Of a stretch of DNA of 60,080 nucleotides, positions 33,407 to 41,736 are shown one piece after another. How positions within the stretch are numbered: the stretch's first letter is position 1; each line of letters opens with the position of its first letter. This DNA is from Elstera sp043721315 (GTDB lineage Bacteria > Pseudomonadota > Alphaproteobacteria > Elsterales > Elsteraceae), in the NCBI GenBank assembly GCA_043721315.1, contig JAYSQZ010000059.1, positions 1 to 60,080 of the forward strand. Reading direction: 5' to 3'. Made by a program: the position numbers and the translations under genes. Under the pieces are notes generated by a model. That model had not been told where the DNA came from and did no database searches. It was given only the letters and a program-made list of their open reading frames with translations.

Positions 33407-33798
33407 AACGCCCGAACGGGCAACAGCACCGATCCGTGCCGCTGCGGGACGGATCGGGCGGCGGCCAGGGGCGTGAGCCAGGACCACGCCGGATCTAGGG
33501 CAATCTCAGATTTCAAATATATTTCAAGTACATCCGCAAGAGTGTTGAAAAAACTCTCGCCTTCCCCCAGCGCGTACCCGCTGATAAGCGCGGCGCTAGC
33601 TTGGCCCAAAGCGCAGGCTTCAATCTCCCACGCAAAATCGGCAATCCGCCCTGCTTCCACGAGGGTGAACAGGGTCACGCGGCTACCGCAGATTGGGCTT
33701 ACGACCTCCACGGAGGCAGCCGGAGGCGGCAGACGCCCCAGCCGGGGAATCTGCGTGGAAAGCTCAAGAATTTCAGACGTGTAGGGAAGCATTCTCAC
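33370..33798 (-). CDS. IscU/NifU-like Fe-S cluster scaffold protein
   Basis: The 142-residue protein belongs to the NifU N-terminal family. The first cluster cysteine is in SPICGSRVT, the second in ACALGQASAAL. Where IscU has a third Cys (near LHCS), this protein has RHGSVLLP: His is retained, but the Cys is Gly. SufE is encoded immediately upstream with a nine-base gap, so the two may work together in Fe-S assembly. The carboxyl end overlaps the ribA gene on the other strand by 37 bases. Confidence 0.8.
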   Translation of the reverse strand: MRMLPYTSEILELSTQIPRLGRLPPPAASVEVVSPICGSRVTLFTLVEAGRIADFAWEIEACALGQASAALISGYALGEGESFFNTLADVLEIYLKSEIALDPAWSWLTPLAAARSVPQRHGSVLLPVRAFQRALSSSAGSR

Positions 33799-33807
33799 CT
33801 GCGGAAA

Positions 33808-34227
33808 TTATGCGCTAGCCGCGTCAAAAATCCGCCGCACCATCGACAGTAAACCATTGCTACGACTCGGGCTTAGATGCTGCGACAGGCCGATGGCTTT
33901 GATGAAATCCGGCGGCGTCGTTAGAATCTCTTTCGGTGTTCGGTCGTTATAGACCGATAGCAGCACCGCAATCAGCCCGGCGGTGATAATGGCGTCACTG
34001 CCTGCCTGAAACTGCAAACGCCCATCGCGCAGGTCCGGCGCAATCCATACCTGGCTCTGGCAGCCCCGGACCTTGTAGGCATCGGTCTGAAACGCTTCGG
34101 GCAGCGCGGGCAGGGCTTGGCCGAGTTCGATGATATATTGGTAGCGTTCCTGCCAGTCGGGCAGCGCCGCGAAGGTTTCGATCAACTCGGCTTGCGCGTC
34201 GGCGATGGAGAGCAACGGATCGGTCAT
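33808..34227 (-). CDS. sufE: SufE-family sulfur acceptor
   Basis: The 139-residue protein takes persulfide sulfur from a cysteine desulfurase (SufS-type) and passes it to a scaffold. The active Cys is in VRGCQSQVWI. The SufE core is recognisable: FAALPDWQERYQYIIELGQALPALPE, GLIAVLLSVYNDRTPKEIL and a C-terminal GLSQHLSPSRSNGLLSMVRRI. The ATG at 34227 is preferred to in-frame TTG codons at 34230 and 34233, since the N-terminus MTDPLL is usual. It sits between a TPR gene and the scaffold gene in one minus-strand operon. Confidence 0.93.
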   Translation of the reverse strand: MTDPLLSIADAQAELIETFAALPDWQERYQYIIELGQALPALPEAFQTDAYKVRGCQSQVWIAPDLRDGRLQFQAGSDAIITAGLIAVLLSVYNDRTPKEILTTPPDFIKAIGLSQHLSPSRSNGLLSMVRRIFDAASA

Positions 34228-34242
34228 CAACAAACTTTCGGG

Positions 34243-35037
34243 TTACGGCTTTTTCACGTCGATGGATTCCAGCCCCGCGCGGGCTTGGTCGCCCGCCGCA
34301 CTCTCGGGGTCGAGGCTTAACACCCGCAGCCAATCGGCTCGTGCGCCGGGCTTATCCCCCTTCAGCGCCTTCACCGCGCCGCGTTCGGCCAGGGCATCGG
34401 GCGCTTCGGGGCGGAGCTTGAGGGCGCGCGCCACGTCTTCTTCCGCCAAATCAGCGGTGCCAAGCTGGCGATAGGCAGAGGCGCGATAGACCAGCGCTTC
34501 TAGGCGGCGGGGGCTAAACTCCAAGGCGCTATTGAGATCGTCAATCGCTTCCCACGACTGTTTCAAGGCGAGGCGGATAATAGCGCGATCAATCAGGAAC
34601 TCGACATCGCGGGGGCGGCGTTTCAGCGCTTCGGTTTGAAGCGGCAGGGCACGGGTGGCATCGCGCGCCAAGAGCCACGCTTGCGCCGCTTGGGCATAGA
34701 GATCGGGGGCAAGATCGGGGCGCTTGGCGGCAGCCTCCACCGCCAACTGCTCTAAATCTGGCGCAGCATAGTCGGGACGGCCATAGCGGATCATCGCTAC
34801 TGCCGCGCAGTGCCGCGCCGCAAGTCCTCCCCCCTGCTCGGCCCACGTTCGCGCGGTTTCATGGGCTTGCAGCGGGTCTTGCGCGGTGAGGCGCAGGCAG
34901 TTCTCGTAGCGCGTCGCTGTGCCAGCCTCCGCCCCGCCCAACGAAAGCGCGCGCGGCGGCGGCTTCGTTGGCGTCGCGGCCCAGGCCCCTGCCGTCAAAA
35001 CGGTGAGACCGACAGAAAAAAACAGAGAGAGGCGCAC
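34243..35037 (-). CDS. exported TPR-repeat protein
   Basis: The protein has 264 residues from GTG 35037, which lies behind AAGGAAG; an upstream in-frame start at 35181 adds an improbable N-terminus. A Sec signal peptide covers about the first 20 residues (LSLFFSVGLTVLTAGAWAA). Tetratricopeptide repeats fill the C-terminal half (FLIDRAIIRLALKQSWEAIDDLNSALEFSP, then ALVYRASAYRQLGTADLAEEDVARALKLRP, ending with DALAERGAVKALKGDKPGARADWLRVLSLDP). Such proteins scaffold complexes; no partner is indicated. It starts divergently 45 bases from the epimerase-like gene. Confidence 0.85.
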   Translation of the reverse strand: MRLSLFFSVGLTVLTAGAWAATPTKPPPRALSLGGAEAGTATRYENCLRLTAQDPLQAHETARTWAEQGGGLAARHCAAVAMIRYGRPDYAAPDLEQLAVEAAAKRPDLAPDLYAQAAQAWLLARDATRALPLQTEALKRRPRDVEFLIDRAIIRLALKQSWEAIDDLNSALEFSPRRLEALVYRASAYRQLGTADLAEEDVARALKLRPEAPDALAERGAVKALKGDKPGARADWLRVLSLDPESAAGDQARAGLESIDVKKP

Positions 35038-35082
35038 GCTGGCTTCCTTGGGAATTCGGCTTTCACAGCCTATATAGTTCCT

Positions 35083-35964
35083 ATGACCCAGTCTCAAGAT
35101 GCTTTGCCGCCGCTTTTTTGTTTTGGCTACGGCTTTTCCGCCCAGGCTGCCGCGCGTTTGTGGCTGGCCGAGGGCGGGCACGTGGTTGGCACGACCCGCG
35201 ACCCCGGCAAACTAAAGCAGATGCGCGCTGAAAATATCGACGCGCACCTGTTCGATAAGGTGCCGGAAGAAAGCCTGCTGAGTGCGGGTGCCATCCTGTC
35301 CTCGGTCGCGCCGACGGACGCGGGGGACGATCCGGTTCTGCAACGATACGCACCGTTACTGGCCCAAAGCGCCGCGCGCTGGATTGGCTATCTCTCGACG
35401 ACCGGCGTTTATGGCGAGGCGAATGGCGATTGGATCGACGAGACCGCCCCGCTCGCCCCAACTACCGAGCGTGGTCGCCGCCGGGTTCAGGCCGAAGCCG
35501 CGTGGCTAAAGCTATATGAGGATCACGGCCTGCCCGTGCATCTGTTCCGCCTCAGTGGCATCTATGGGCCGGGCCGATCCGCACTCGAAACAGTGCTCGC
35601 GGGCCGGGCGCAGCGGGTTGAGAAGCCGGGGCAAGTGTTCAACCGTATTCATGTTGAGGATATTGCCACAGCTCTTTGGGCGTCTTGGCAAAAACCCAAC
35701 CCAGGCGCAGCCTACAATCTTGCCGACGATGAACCCGCGCCGCCGCAAGACGTGATCGCCTATGCCTGCACTCTGGCGGGGGTACCGGTGCCGCCGCTGG
35801 TGCCGCTCGCTGATGCCCAGCTTTCCCCAATGGCGCGCAGCTTCTATGCCGAGAATAAGCGATTGAAAAACCAGAAAATTAAGACGGAATTAGGGGTAAA
35901 CCTCGCTTTCCCCACCTATCGGGAAGGGCTGACCGCTGAATGGCAGACCCGCGCCGCAGGCTGA
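35083..35964 (+). CDS. NAD-dependent epimerase/dehydratase-like protein (SDR extended family)
   Basis: In 293 residues there is a Rossmann opening FCFGYGFSAQAAARLWLAEGGHVVGTTRDPGK, with an atypical glycine motif (GYGFSA), and a downstream LSTTGVYGE with Thr, Tyr and surrounding residues replacing the classical YxxxK. A substrate-binding region reads RLSGIYGPGRSALETV. This resembles YeeZ-like atypical NAD-binding epimerases rather than catalytic GalE-type enzymes. The ATG at 35083 is chosen because longer forms would run back into the divergent TPR gene. Substrate unknown. Confidence 0.8.
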   Translation: MTQSQDALPPLFCFGYGFSAQAAARLWLAEGGHVVGTTRDPGKLKQMRAENIDAHLFDKVPEESLLSAGAILSSVAPTDAGDDPVLQRYAPLLAQSAARWIGYLSTTGVYGEANGDWIDETAPLAPTTERGRRRVQAEAAWLKLYEDHGLPVHLFRLSGIYGPGRSALETVLAGRAQRVEKPGQVFNRIHVEDIATALWASWQKPNPGAAYNLADDEPAPPQDVIAYACTLAGVPVPPLVPLADAQLSPMARSFYAENKRLKNQKIKTELGVNLAFPTYREGLTAEWQTRAAG

Positions 35965-36007
35965 TACGCGCCTTGATCCGCCAGAAAAGGGCGGCCATAT
36001 AGAGCGT

Positions 36008-36598
36008 ATGATGGTAAAGACAAAATTTCTCGCGATGTTGGCCGCCGCCGCAATTCTACTGCCCAGTTGCGCGCCCTCGGGCATGACGCGCGTCAGCCAG
36101 ACCGATATTAGCAGCGCCTATACTCGCAGCGATCTTTCCGTGGCCACATCTCGCGGCGCGGTACCAGTGATTATCTCAGGTATTGTTCCGGCAACCGACA
36201 CGGCATCGGCAGAACGCGCCCTGGTGGCGGCGCTGCCGACCTATTACACCGGAAACCTAACCTGGCGCGCGGGCGTTCCTGCCGACACGGAAAGTTTGAG
36301 CGCCCGGTTGGTTTTCGCCTTTGGGCCGGAGATTTATCCGGCAGAGCGCCTGTGCGGTCTAAAACCAGGGTTCAGCCTCACCGCCCCGTCGCCCACCGTG
36401 CCAGTTCGGGCCGTCGCCGCCTATTGCCGAGGCCCTTCCGTTCTGTCGTCCACGGTTGGCGACGTGATTGATGCCGCCGGGATCAATGGGGATAAAGCGC
36501 AAGCCTTAGTGGGAAATATGACCGACGCGCTTCTGCCAATGCGCGCGCCCGGCAATGATGATCTTCGCAGGCCGCTGTTTTTGCGGATGGGGAGTTAA
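36008..36598 (+). CDS. lipoprotein of unknown function
   Basis: The protein has 196 residues with an N-terminal lipoprotein signal: basic MMVKTK, hydrophobic FLAMLAAAAILL, then the lipobox LPSC with Cys21 as the lipidation site. The rest is beta-strand rich with two further cysteines (RLCGLKPGF and AAYCRGP) that may form a disulfide. No domain is recognised. It is convergent with the SNc-like gene, whose coding region ends at 36595, so the two overlap by a few bases. Confidence 0.8.
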   Translation: MMVKTKFLAMLAAAAILLPSCAPSGMTRVSQTDISSAYTRSDLSVATSRGAVPVIISGIVPATDTASAERALVAALPTYYTGNLTWRAGVPADTESLSARLVFAFGPEIYPAERLCGLKPGFSLTAPSPTVPVRAVAAYCRGPSVLSSTVGDVIDAAGINGDKAQALVGNMTDALLPMRAPGNDDLRRPLFLRMGS

Positions 36599-37080
36599 CC
36601 CGGTTTCTTAGGGGGTTTCTTGCCCGTATTGCTACAACGTGGCGGTAGCGGAATACGCTCGCCCATGTTGAACCCCGCCGCCTCCGCCCGCTGCTGCTGG
36701 AGTTTGTAACGGCCCTTGCTGGTGGCGGGGCAATCGACCGCCATTCCGGCTTCGACCATGAGGGCTGAAATGTCGAGGCCCTCGATTTCGCACATGCCGA
36801 TACGGGCGCGGTCCACCAGATCAGTCGTTGGATCGAAATGGCAATAGACCCGGCGGGCGTTGATGCGCCGGTGCAGCCAGCCGCGCGCCTCAATCTCTAC
36901 CGCACTGCCCACCGCCGCCGTGGCGATACCGTGCAGGCGGATCGTCTCCACGCCGAGCCGAAGCGTTCCACCGCCCACAATCTCTGGGAAACCATTGACC
37001 GTTTCGGGCGAGACCGCTGCCTGCGCGCTGGCGGCAAGCCCCAGCACGACCAGCGCGGCTAAGATTGCAGGCGTTGCCAT
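36595..37080 (-). CDS. exported thermonuclease-like (SNc) domain protein, catalytic residues missing
   Basis: From ATG 37080 the protein has 161 residues. A signal peptide (ILAALVVLGLAASAQA) is followed by a fold resembling staphylococcal nuclease: GTLRLGVETIRLHGIATAAVGSA, then RGWLHRRINARRVYCHFDP. The DGDT and IDAPE motifs of active nucleases are replaced by GGGT and IATAA, so the aspartates and catalytic glutamate are gone. Its start lies within the end of the upstream peptidoglycan-binding gene (22-base overlap), showing coupled translation. Probably non-catalytic. Confidence 0.7.
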   Translation of the reverse strand: MATPAILAALVVLGLAASAQAAVSPETVNGFPEIVGGGTLRLGVETIRLHGIATAAVGSAVEIEARGWLHRRINARRVYCHFDPTTDLVDRARIGMCEIEGLDISALMVEAGMAVDCPATSKGRYKLQQQRAEAAGFNMGERIPLPPRCSNTGKKPPKKPG

Positions 37081-37532
37081 TGGTCCGCCGTCATCTTGCC
37101 GGTTGCAGGTGCGCCGACCGAGCTTTGCCATTCTTCGATTGCCCGGCGCGTGCGGCTGCCCATTTTACCATCCGCCGCGCCCGGATCGAACCCCCGCGCC
37201 TTCAGCACGCTTTGAAGCTGGCGGACGGAAGGCATTCCCGCCCCGCCCAATTGCGCCCCGCCGGGCAGTGCGCCGGGAGTATTGATGAGGCTCATGCTCG
37301 GCCCCGCTGTGCATTTCGCAGCGAGGATCGAGCAGTTCCAGAAATAGCCGGGCGGCTTGCCGGTAATCGTGCCACCCGTTGAATAATCGCAGGAACAGGT
37401 GGTTTCAGCCTGACAGGCGCGGCTGCCCAGCGTGGCGGCGCTACAGGTCATCGCCTGCGCGAAAGCTCCTGACGAGAAAAATCCGAGGGCGGAGACCGCC
37501 AGCGCGGTGCGGGCAAAGGCGTGAAGGGCCAT
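37059..37532 (-). CDS. exported peptidoglycan-binding domain protein
   Basis: The start ATG at 37532 (an alternative at 37541 adds three residues) opens a signal peptide (ALHAFARTALAVSALGFFSSGAFA). A cysteine-rich central segment (SAATLGSRACQAETTCSCDY, NCSILAAKC) may be disulfide bonded in the periplasm. The C-terminal third is a PG_binding_1 domain: VRQLQSVLKARGFDPGAADGKMGSRTRRAIEEWQ, then GAPATGKMTADQW. It likely binds the cell wall. The SNc-like gene follows in overlap. Confidence 0.85.
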   Translation of the reverse strand: MALHAFARTALAVSALGFFSSGAFAQAMTCSAATLGSRACQAETTCSCDYSTGGTITGKPPGYFWNCSILAAKCTAGPSMSLINTPGALPGGAQLGGAGMPSVRQLQSVLKARGFDPGAADGKMGSRTRRAIEEWQSSVGAPATGKMTADQWQRLQS

Positions 37533-37611
37533 GAAGCACATCCCCGAAAGCAGGTCTGAGATACTTATATCATAGGCGCGTGTAAGACGAGAGTGGAGAG
37601 GCAGTGTTTGC

Positions 37612-38175
37612 CTAGCGTGGCGTCACCGCCCCTAACAGCAAATGACGCGCCATCGGTAGTGGGCGACCCAGGGTCTGTGCGGTTTCGGTGAGAAGCGGCG
37701 TTATCCGGTTGAGCCGTTCCACTCCCTCCCCAAAAGCGCGGCCCGGATGCGCCCCCGCCTCGCGCAGCAGCGCTTCCTCCAAAATCCCGTAGCGCTCTAG
37801 CCAATCGTTGCCGCCAAGGCCCTCCAAGAAATGCCCACAGGCCGCGAACACCTCCGGCACGGGCATACGTTCCGGCATAAACCCATCAAGGAGCGCCATG
37901 GCCGACGCGAGCGCTAATAGCTTCGGCGCTTGCCCGAAGTAGCGCAGCGCCGGGGTTTCAGCGGGTTCTAGCGCCCAGTACCCAAGGCCGCTGTCGATCC
38001 GGCTATTCCACGCCGCCGAAACCCGCGTACCCGGCTGCCGCCACGGCAGTTTCGCGGGCGAGCCTCGGTGAAAGCCCAAGTGGCGGCCATAACCATCCGT
38101 GAGCAGGCTCACCACCATGCCGGAGTCGCCCTGGGGCCGCAGCGATAGGATATAGCCCTGATCGCGCCAGCGCAT
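37612..38175 (-). CDS. recO: DNA repair protein RecO, short form
   Basis: RecO loads RecA onto SSB-coated gaps with RecF and RecR. From ATG 38175 the protein has only 187 residues. The OB-fold N-terminus is clear (MRWRDQGYILSLRPQGDSGMVVSLLTDGYGR), as is the C-terminal helix (RPLPMARHLLLGAV). The expected middle segment (LGFGLDLxxCxxTG and the following aromatic-rich loop) is absent; the text passes from ILEEALLREAGAH directly to a remnant. The gene lies in frame behind era and probably functions in reduced form. Confidence 0.85.
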   Translation of the reverse strand: MRWRDQGYILSLRPQGDSGMVVSLLTDGYGRHLGFHRGSPAKLPWRQPGTRVSAAWNSRIDSGLGYWALEPAETPALRYFGQAPKLLALASAMALLDGFMPERMPVPEVFAACGHFLEGLGGNDWLERYGILEEALLREAGAHPGRAFGEGVERLNRITPLLTETAQTLGRPLPMARHLLLGAVTPR

Positions 38176-38183
38176 CGCGGCGC

Positions 38184-39128
38184 TTACGCTTTGAAGTTCA
38201 GGCCGAGCGAGGCGTAGATCGAGCGGTCTTCGGTCCAATTTTCCCGCACTTTTACGTGCAAAAACAGGTGCACCGTGCGTTCGAAATGCTTCATCATTTC
38301 CCGGCGCGCGGCTTGACCGATGGATTTAATCTTTTGACCACTGGCCCCGATCACGATCATTTTTTGCCCAGGCCGTTCCAGCGTAATCGTCTGCTCGATC
38401 CGCACCGAGCCGTCGGGCCGCTCCTGCCACTGATCGGTTTCAACGACGAGGCTATAGGGAAGCTCGTCCTGCAACTGCATAAACAGTTGCTCGCGCGTTA
38501 GTTCCGCCGCCATCAGGCGCAGGGACGTGTCGGCAAGTTGGTCATCGGGATAATGCCACGGGCCTTTCGGCATCCGTTTGCCGAGGTCGCTCAGAACATC
38601 CTTCACCCCGGAACCCGACAGCGCGCTAATCATGAAGGTTGCCGCGAAATTTACGCGGGCGTGGATTGCTTGCGAGAGTTCAAGCAGCTTGGGCCGATCC
38701 ACTAAATCAACCTTGTTCAGCACCAACAGCAGCGGCGCTTTAGCCTTGGCCAGCCCTTCCAGAATCGCATCTTGCTCTTCGTTGAGGCCCTTGCGCGCGT
38801 CAATCAGGTACAGCACCGCATCGACATTCTGAGTGCTTTCCCACGCCGCCGAGATCATCGAGCGCTCCAGGCGTCGTTTCGCCCCCGAAAAGATGCCCGG
38901 CGTATCGACCAAAACAATCTGAGTTTCCGCCACCATCGCAATCCCCAAAGTGCGGGCGCGCGTGGTTTGGGCTTTCGGCGTGACGATGGAAATTTTTGCC
39001 CCCACCAAGGCATTAAGCAAGGTGGATTTCCCAGCATTGGGCGAGCCTACCAGCGAGACGAAGCCGCAGCGGGCGTTCTCCGGCCCGTTCGGGTAAGATT
39101 TTTCGGAGGATTGGTCCTTGTTCGTCAT
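38184..39128 (-). CDS. era: GTPase Era
   Basis: Era is a GTPase required for 16S rRNA maturation and 30S assembly. The 314-residue protein has an N-terminal G domain with G1 GSPNAGKST, G2 region TTRARTLG, G3 DTPGIF, G4 NKVD (NKVDLV) and G5 SAL. The C-terminal KH domain contains VIGASGQKIKSIGQAARREM. The gene lies between rnc (overlap of four bases) and recO, the conserved order. Start MTNKDQS fits a short variable leader before the G domain. Confidence 0.97.
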   Translation of the reverse strand: MTNKDQSSEKSYPNGPENARCGFVSLVGSPNAGKSTLLNALVGAKISIVTPKAQTTRARTLGIAMVAETQIVLVDTPGIFSGAKRRLERSMISAAWESTQNVDAVLYLIDARKGLNEEQDAILEGLAKAKAPLLLVLNKVDLVDRPKLLELSQAIHARVNFAATFMISALSGSGVKDVLSDLGKRMPKGPWHYPDDQLADTSLRLMAAELTREQLFMQLQDELPYSLVVETDQWQERPDGSVRIEQTITLERPGQKMIVIGASGQKIKSIGQAARREMMKHFERTVHLFLHVKVRENWTEDRSIYASLGLNFKA

Positions 39129-39826
39129 TGGGCAATCCTGGTTAGCATGGCTTCAGCGGCTCCTTGTTCGGCTACTTTTTTAGAAGGGCCGCGCCCTTGC
39201 GCGTCGCCTAATCCTTCGATCCGCACCGCAACATCGAACATCGGCGCGTGCGGCGGCCCATCTTGCGCTACCACCTGATAGGCGGGCAACGGCAGACCGC
39301 GCGCCAGCGCCCATTCTTGCAATTTGGTTTTGTTATCCGTCGGCGGGGCCGAACCTACGACGAGAAGATCGGCCCAGAAGCGCTTGATAAAGCTGCGTGC
39401 AGGCTCCAACCCACCATCAAGATAGAGGGCGGCGATAACCGCTTCCAGCGCGTCGGCCAGAATATTGGCGTTCAGGCGGTGAACGTCTTTCTGGTCGTTT
39501 TTCGCAAACGTCAGATAATCGCCCAGGTGCAGCTTTTTGGCGATTTCAGCTAGCGCATCGCGCTTCACCAAATGGGCCAGCCGCCGCGCCAAATCGCCTT
39601 CAGCCTCGTTCCGAGCATGAAAGAGAGTTTCGGCGATGACGAGGCCCAACACGCGGTCGCCCAAGAACTCCAACCGCTCGTTACCGCGATCATGCCGCCC
39701 CACGGCAGAGGCATGAATCAGGGCTTGCGCGAGCAATTCTGGGTTCTTGAACTCATAGCCGATCTGCGCCATCAGACGGGCGGACGATTGACTGGGGGGA
39801 GCGGTGATCCTAGCGCGGGCGGTCAT
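39125..39826 (-). CDS. rnc: ribonuclease III
   Basis: The 233-residue enzyme cleaves double-stranded RNA in rRNA processing. The signature NERLEFLGDRVLGLVIAETLF marks the catalytic domain and its magnesium-binding Glu and Asp; a second acidic cluster is NILADALEAVIAALYLDGG. The C-terminal double-stranded RNA-binding domain (about 160-230) ends DAQGRGPSKKVAEQGAAEAML. It lies between lepB and era on the minus strand. Confidence 0.97.
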   Translation of the reverse strand: MTARARITAPPSQSSARLMAQIGYEFKNPELLAQALIHASAVGRHDRGNERLEFLGDRVLGLVIAETLFHARNEAEGDLARRLAHLVKRDALAEIAKKLHLGDYLTFAKNDQKDVHRLNANILADALEAVIAALYLDGGLEPARSFIKRFWADLLVVGSAPPTDNKTKLQEWALARGLPLPAYQVVAQDGPPHAPMFDVAVRIEGLGDAQGRGPSKKVAEQGAAEAMLTRIAQ

Positions 39827-39832
39827 GCGGCC

Positions 39833-40585
39833 TTAGTCCAGCCCTTGACCAATCCGGTTGAAACGCACAGTCCACGGTAGCTCCCAGAAACGGAACAGCG
39901 AGCCATCGACCGACAACCAGATAATCTGCGCCTTGCCAACGAGGTTTACGACCGGAACAAAACCGACCGACGCGCGACTATCTTCCGAACCATCGCGATT
40001 ATCACCCATCATAAAGAGATGCCCGGCGGGAACGGTAAAGACGCGCGTATTATCCAGCGGCCCGGAATCGGACTGCTCGATAATGCTGTGCTTGCGCCCG
40101 CCCGGCAGGGTTTCTTCATAGCGGCGCGTGCGGATAGTGTAGCCGGCTTCGGTACGATAGACGTAATCTTCGACAAAGCGGCGATCCACCAGTTTTTCGT
40201 TGATGTACACGCGCCCTTCGCGCAACTGCACACGGTCGCCCGGCAGGCCAATAACGCGCTTGATATAGTCGGTCTTATTATCCTGCGGGGTTTTGAACAC
40301 CGCCACATCGCCGCGCGCGGGCAGCGTGTCGGACGTGCGACCGTCGAACACCGGCGGGCTTAAGGGGAAGGAGTGACGGCTATAACCGTAGGAATATTTC
40401 GTCACGAACACATAATCCCCCACCAGCAACGTCGGGATCATCGAGCCAGAGGGGATATTAAAGGGTTCGGCCAGGAAAGAGCGAATGCCGAGGGCGATCA
40501 CAACCGCAATCGTTACCTGCCGGATTACATCCCACCAGCTACTGCCTTTAGACGCGGCTGCGTTGTTGGACACGCCTAGTTTCAT
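39833..40585 (-). CDS. lepB: signal peptidase I
   Basis: Signal peptidase I removes Sec and Tat signal peptides in the inner membrane. From ATG 40585 (GAGG upstream) it has 250 residues. The N-terminal membrane helix (VTIAVVIALGIRSFLAEP) precedes the catalytic Ser48 in PSGSMIPTL. The general-base Lys109 lies in DYIKRVIGLPGD. Boxes GDNRDGSEDSR and the C-terminal GKAQIIWLS are present. First gene of the lepB-rnc-era-recO operon; no acpS or pdxJ accompanies it here. Confidence 0.95.
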   Translation of the reverse strand: MKLGVSNNAAASKGSSWWDVIRQVTIAVVIALGIRSFLAEPFNIPSGSMIPTLLVGDYVFVTKYSYGYSRHSFPLSPPVFDGRTSDTLPARGDVAVFKTPQDNKTDYIKRVIGLPGDRVQLREGRVYINEKLVDRRFVEDYVYRTEAGYTIRTRRYEETLPGGRKHSIIEQSDSGPLDNTRVFTVPAGHLFMMGDNRDGSEDSRASVGFVPVVNLVGKAQIIWLSVDGSLFRFWELPWTVRFNRIGQGLD

Positions 40586-40612
40586 CGCCCTCAATCCACA
40601 CTCAAGATGGCC

Positions 40613-41506
40613 TTATTTGGCCACCCTCGCCTCGCGATACAAGATATATAGCCCGCTGGCAATAACGATCGCGCTGCCGGTTACAACGGCTTCGGTCGGC
40701 AGAATGCCCAAAATCAGCGCTTCAATCGCCACCGCCCACAGGATAGCGGTATAATCGAACGGCCCAACGACCGACACGGGGGCGAGCGTGAAAGCCCGCG
40801 TCATCAATACTTGCGCGACGCCGCCAATCAAACCGATGCCCACCATCACAGCGAAATCATACAGGCTCTGCGGCCAAATGCCGATGAACGGCAGCGCGAT
40901 CACGCCGAGCACGGTGGTGAAACTGGTGAAATAGAACACCGTTACCACCGCAGGCTCGGTATTGCCGATCTTGCGGATAAGCACGCTCACCACGGCATAG
41001 GTTAGGGCACCGCAGATTGGCAACAGCGACCACAGGCTGAAATCATCGCCGCCCGGCTCGACGATATAAAGCACCCCGACAAACCCAGCCAAAACCGCCC
41101 CCCAATGGGCCAGCGTCACTCTATCGCCCCCCAACACACCCGACAGGGCGGTCATGAATAAGGGCGCGGAAAAGCCTAAAGCGACGACGCCGGAAACGGG
41201 CAGATATTTATACGCCGTGAAGAAGCAGACCATCGAGATAGAGCCGAACAGGCAGCGCATAAGGTGCAGCTTTGGATTGCGCGTTCGCAATACCCGAAAG
41301 CCCCCCGCGCGCTGCACCAGCCACAGCACTGGAATCAGCGCAAACAGGCTACGCGCGAACAGAATTTGAAACGTATGATAGCCAGAGGTGGCCATAATCT
41401 TGATCAGAAAATCCATGATCGTGAACAGGCCCGCCGCGCCGCACATACAGGCAATGCCGGTTAAAACCGCATCCCGCGCGGAAGGGGTGGAAAGCGCCTG
41501 CGCCAT
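40613..41506 (-). CDS. EamA/DMT-superfamily transporter
   Basis: This is a polytopic membrane protein of about 297 residues with two EamA repeats (about ten helices). ATG 41506 follows GGTAGG and gives a short cytoplasmic leader; an ATG at 41554 would add 16 residues. Recognisable stretches are FSAPLFMTALSGVLGGDRV in the first repeat, APVSVVGPFDYTAILWAVAIEALILGILPTEAVVTGSAIVIASGLYIL in the second. Family members export or import small metabolites such as amino acids. Substrate is unknown. It is placed upstream of lepB. Confidence 0.88.
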   Translation of the reverse strand: MAQALSTPSARDAVLTGIACMCGAAGLFTIMDFLIKIMATSGYHTFQILFARSLFALIPVLWLVQRAGGFRVLRTRNPKLHLMRCLFGSISMVCFFTAYKYLPVSGVVALGFSAPLFMTALSGVLGGDRVTLAHWGAVLAGFVGVLYIVEPGGDDFSLWSLLPICGALTYAVVSVLIRKIGNTEPAVVTVFYFTSFTTVLGVIALPFIGIWPQSLYDFAVMVGIGLIGGVAQVLMTRAFTLAPVSVVGPFDYTAILWAVAIEALILGILPTEAVVTGSAIVIASGLYILYREARVAK

Positions 41507-41736
41507 TAAAAACCTACCGATGCCGGGCAGACGATAGCGCAACAAGCCGCGCATTTACGGTAATACCTGCCGAAATTCTGCTTTTCCCGAACGATGATGC
41601 GTGTATCGTGCGCTGGCTCAACCGGGAGCGTCAATCACCAAAAGCGCGCTGTGACTGCGCCCTCTGTACATCTGATGAGCAGGTTTTCGGGATAGACGTT
41701 CTTGTTTTATTCTGAAACTGTTTTTTTGAGGTTCCA

